Shown: piece by piece, positions 63,415 to 64,000 of the stretch
How positions within the stretch are numbered: the first letter of the stretch is position 1
Layout of the letters: each line of letters starts with the position of its first letter
NCBI RefSeq assembly: GCF_013041615.1
Contig: NZ_JABEPQ010000006.1
Location: 62,001-126,000, forward strand
Direction: 5' to 3'
Source of the DNA: Knoellia koreensis
GTDB taxonomy: Bacteria; Actinomycetota; Actinomycetes; Actinomycetales; Dermatophilaceae
Length of the DNA stretch: 64,000 nt
Position numbers and translations under genes: made by a program
The notes under the pieces: model-generated
What the model saw: only the letters and a program-made list of their open reading frames with translations
What the model was told of the DNA's origin: nothing
The model's database searches: none

Positions 63415-64000
63415 TCAGCGAATCTTGATGACCTCCCGGTGCAGACCCTTGCTGCTCTTGCCGCTCGGGTCGTAGCCGCCCTCGATGTTGCCCTTCTCGT
63501 CGACCGAGAACCATTGCAGGACAGTGCGTTTCGCGGTCAGCGTGACCGGCAGGGCGCCACCACGAACGCCGTCCTGCTGCACGGTCGGGGAGCTGAGCGT
63601 CGGTCGCGAGCCGTCGGTCGTGTAGTAGATGGTCGCGGGTTCGCTGGTCTGCCACAGCACGTCGACCGGTCCGGCGTAGCTGCCGCGCCCGTCGACGTTG
63701 GGCGTGCTGGTCGGAGCGGTCTTGTCGAGCTCATACTGCTGGGCCACCTCGAAGATGCCGTACCAGCCGTTGGCGAACTCCATGGCCTGGGAGAACCCCT
63801 CGTCGCGGAACTGCGGCCAGAACGCGCCGGTGTCCTGCCACGAGCTGGTGGCCTTGTCCCAGCGCGGCAGGCCGACCTCGAAGTCCCAGGCGTAGACCTT
63901 GGGCTTGCCCGACGTGGGCTCGTTCACGCCGCCGTAGTAGGTCTCGTCGCCGGAGTTGCCGGCCGCCGAGTAGAGGACGTCGACGACGGTGCCGGTCTGG
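63415..64000 (-). CDS. C-terminal part of a secreted M14-type carboxypeptidase-like protein (5' end outside window)
   Basis: The frame is open to the right edge. The visible part reads VVDVLYSAAGNSGDETYYG, then KVYAWDFEVG and a C-terminal domain with EPATIYYTTDGSRPT, the chitobiase C-terminal/FN3-like pattern. SAAGNSxDE and the AWDFEVG strand recur at the end of M14 zinc carboxypeptidase catalytic domains in actinobacteria, so that family is inferred; the zinc-binding HxxE part is outside the window. Confidence 0.65.
   Translation of the reverse strand, partial: QTGTVVDVLYSAAGNSGDETYYGGVNEPTSGKPKVYAWDFEVGLPRWDKATSSWQDTGAFWPQFRDEGFSQAMEFANGWYGIFEVAQQYELDKTAPTSTPNVDGRGSYAGPVDVLWQTSEPATIYYTTDGSRPTLSSPTVQQDGVRGGALPVTLTAKRTVLQWFSVDEKGNIEGGYDPSGKSSKGLHREVIKIR

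Overview
The window is high-GC DNA (about 70% by eye) with GTG/TTG starts, ATGA/GTGA stop-start overlaps and mostly G/C third positions, as expected of an actinobacterium. The core order ino1-padR ... ponA-type PBP - polytopic GT - rpsF-ssb-rpsR-rplI ... dnaB matches the Mycobacterium tuberculosis Rv0046c-Rv0058 neighbourhood near oriC. Placement in or near Intrasporangiaceae is an inference from style, not shown.

Layout. 1-8.4 kb: a type VII secretion locus with the tail of a membrane protein, a 1512-aa FHA/triple-ATPase EssC/EccC protein, two WXG100 proteins, a WXG100-Ca-repeat-glycine-rich fusion that looks like an effector, an LpqN-like protein and a tail-anchored protein. 8.5-10.5 kb: padR-ino1 with a perfect palindromic operator. 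10.5-20.4 kb: an inserted sugar regulon (ROK repressor; divergent solute-binding protein, two permeases, two sugar dehydrogenases, GH36, GH13_18 phosphorylase) resembling the Escherichia coli ycj cluster. 20.6-27.2 kb: cell-wall synthase, polytopic glycosyltransferase, a DUF559-type gene bracketed by 73-bp repeats, and the ribosomal/SSB operon. 27.4-45.2 kb: accessory genes, including a secreted GH35 galactosidase, a DUF3352 protein, OsmC, a gamma-glutamyltransferase, MATE and MFS transporters, a PIG-L deacetylase, AlkD, DinB, DUF2277 and a large-subunit catalase. 45.2-47.4 kb: dnaB carrying a 130-aa mini-intein with class 3 features, downstream of DnaA-box-like sites. 47.5-50 kb: arginase-family and Fic genes. 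50-57.2 kb: hydrolase, AraC regulator, and a TetR-controlled operon (acetoacetate-decarboxylase-like protein, aldehyde dehydrogenase, NmrA-like protein) with a DJ-1/Hsp31-like gene. 57.3-64 kb: a VapBC-like toxin-antitoxin pair, two unrecognised genes, GNAT, MOSC, SDR, Imm5-like and RibD-like proteins, and the 3' end of an M14-peptidase-like gene.

The most unusual signal is a dispersed word. The octamer GTATGCCG (or CGGCATAC) occurs 61 times by eye, in genes and between them, in both orientations about equally (29/32). Every GTATGCC found continues with G. Several intergenic copies pair head to head as hairpins. Within genes the word imposes rare codons such as ATA. It behaves like a DNA uptake sequence or another genome-wide protein-recognition word.
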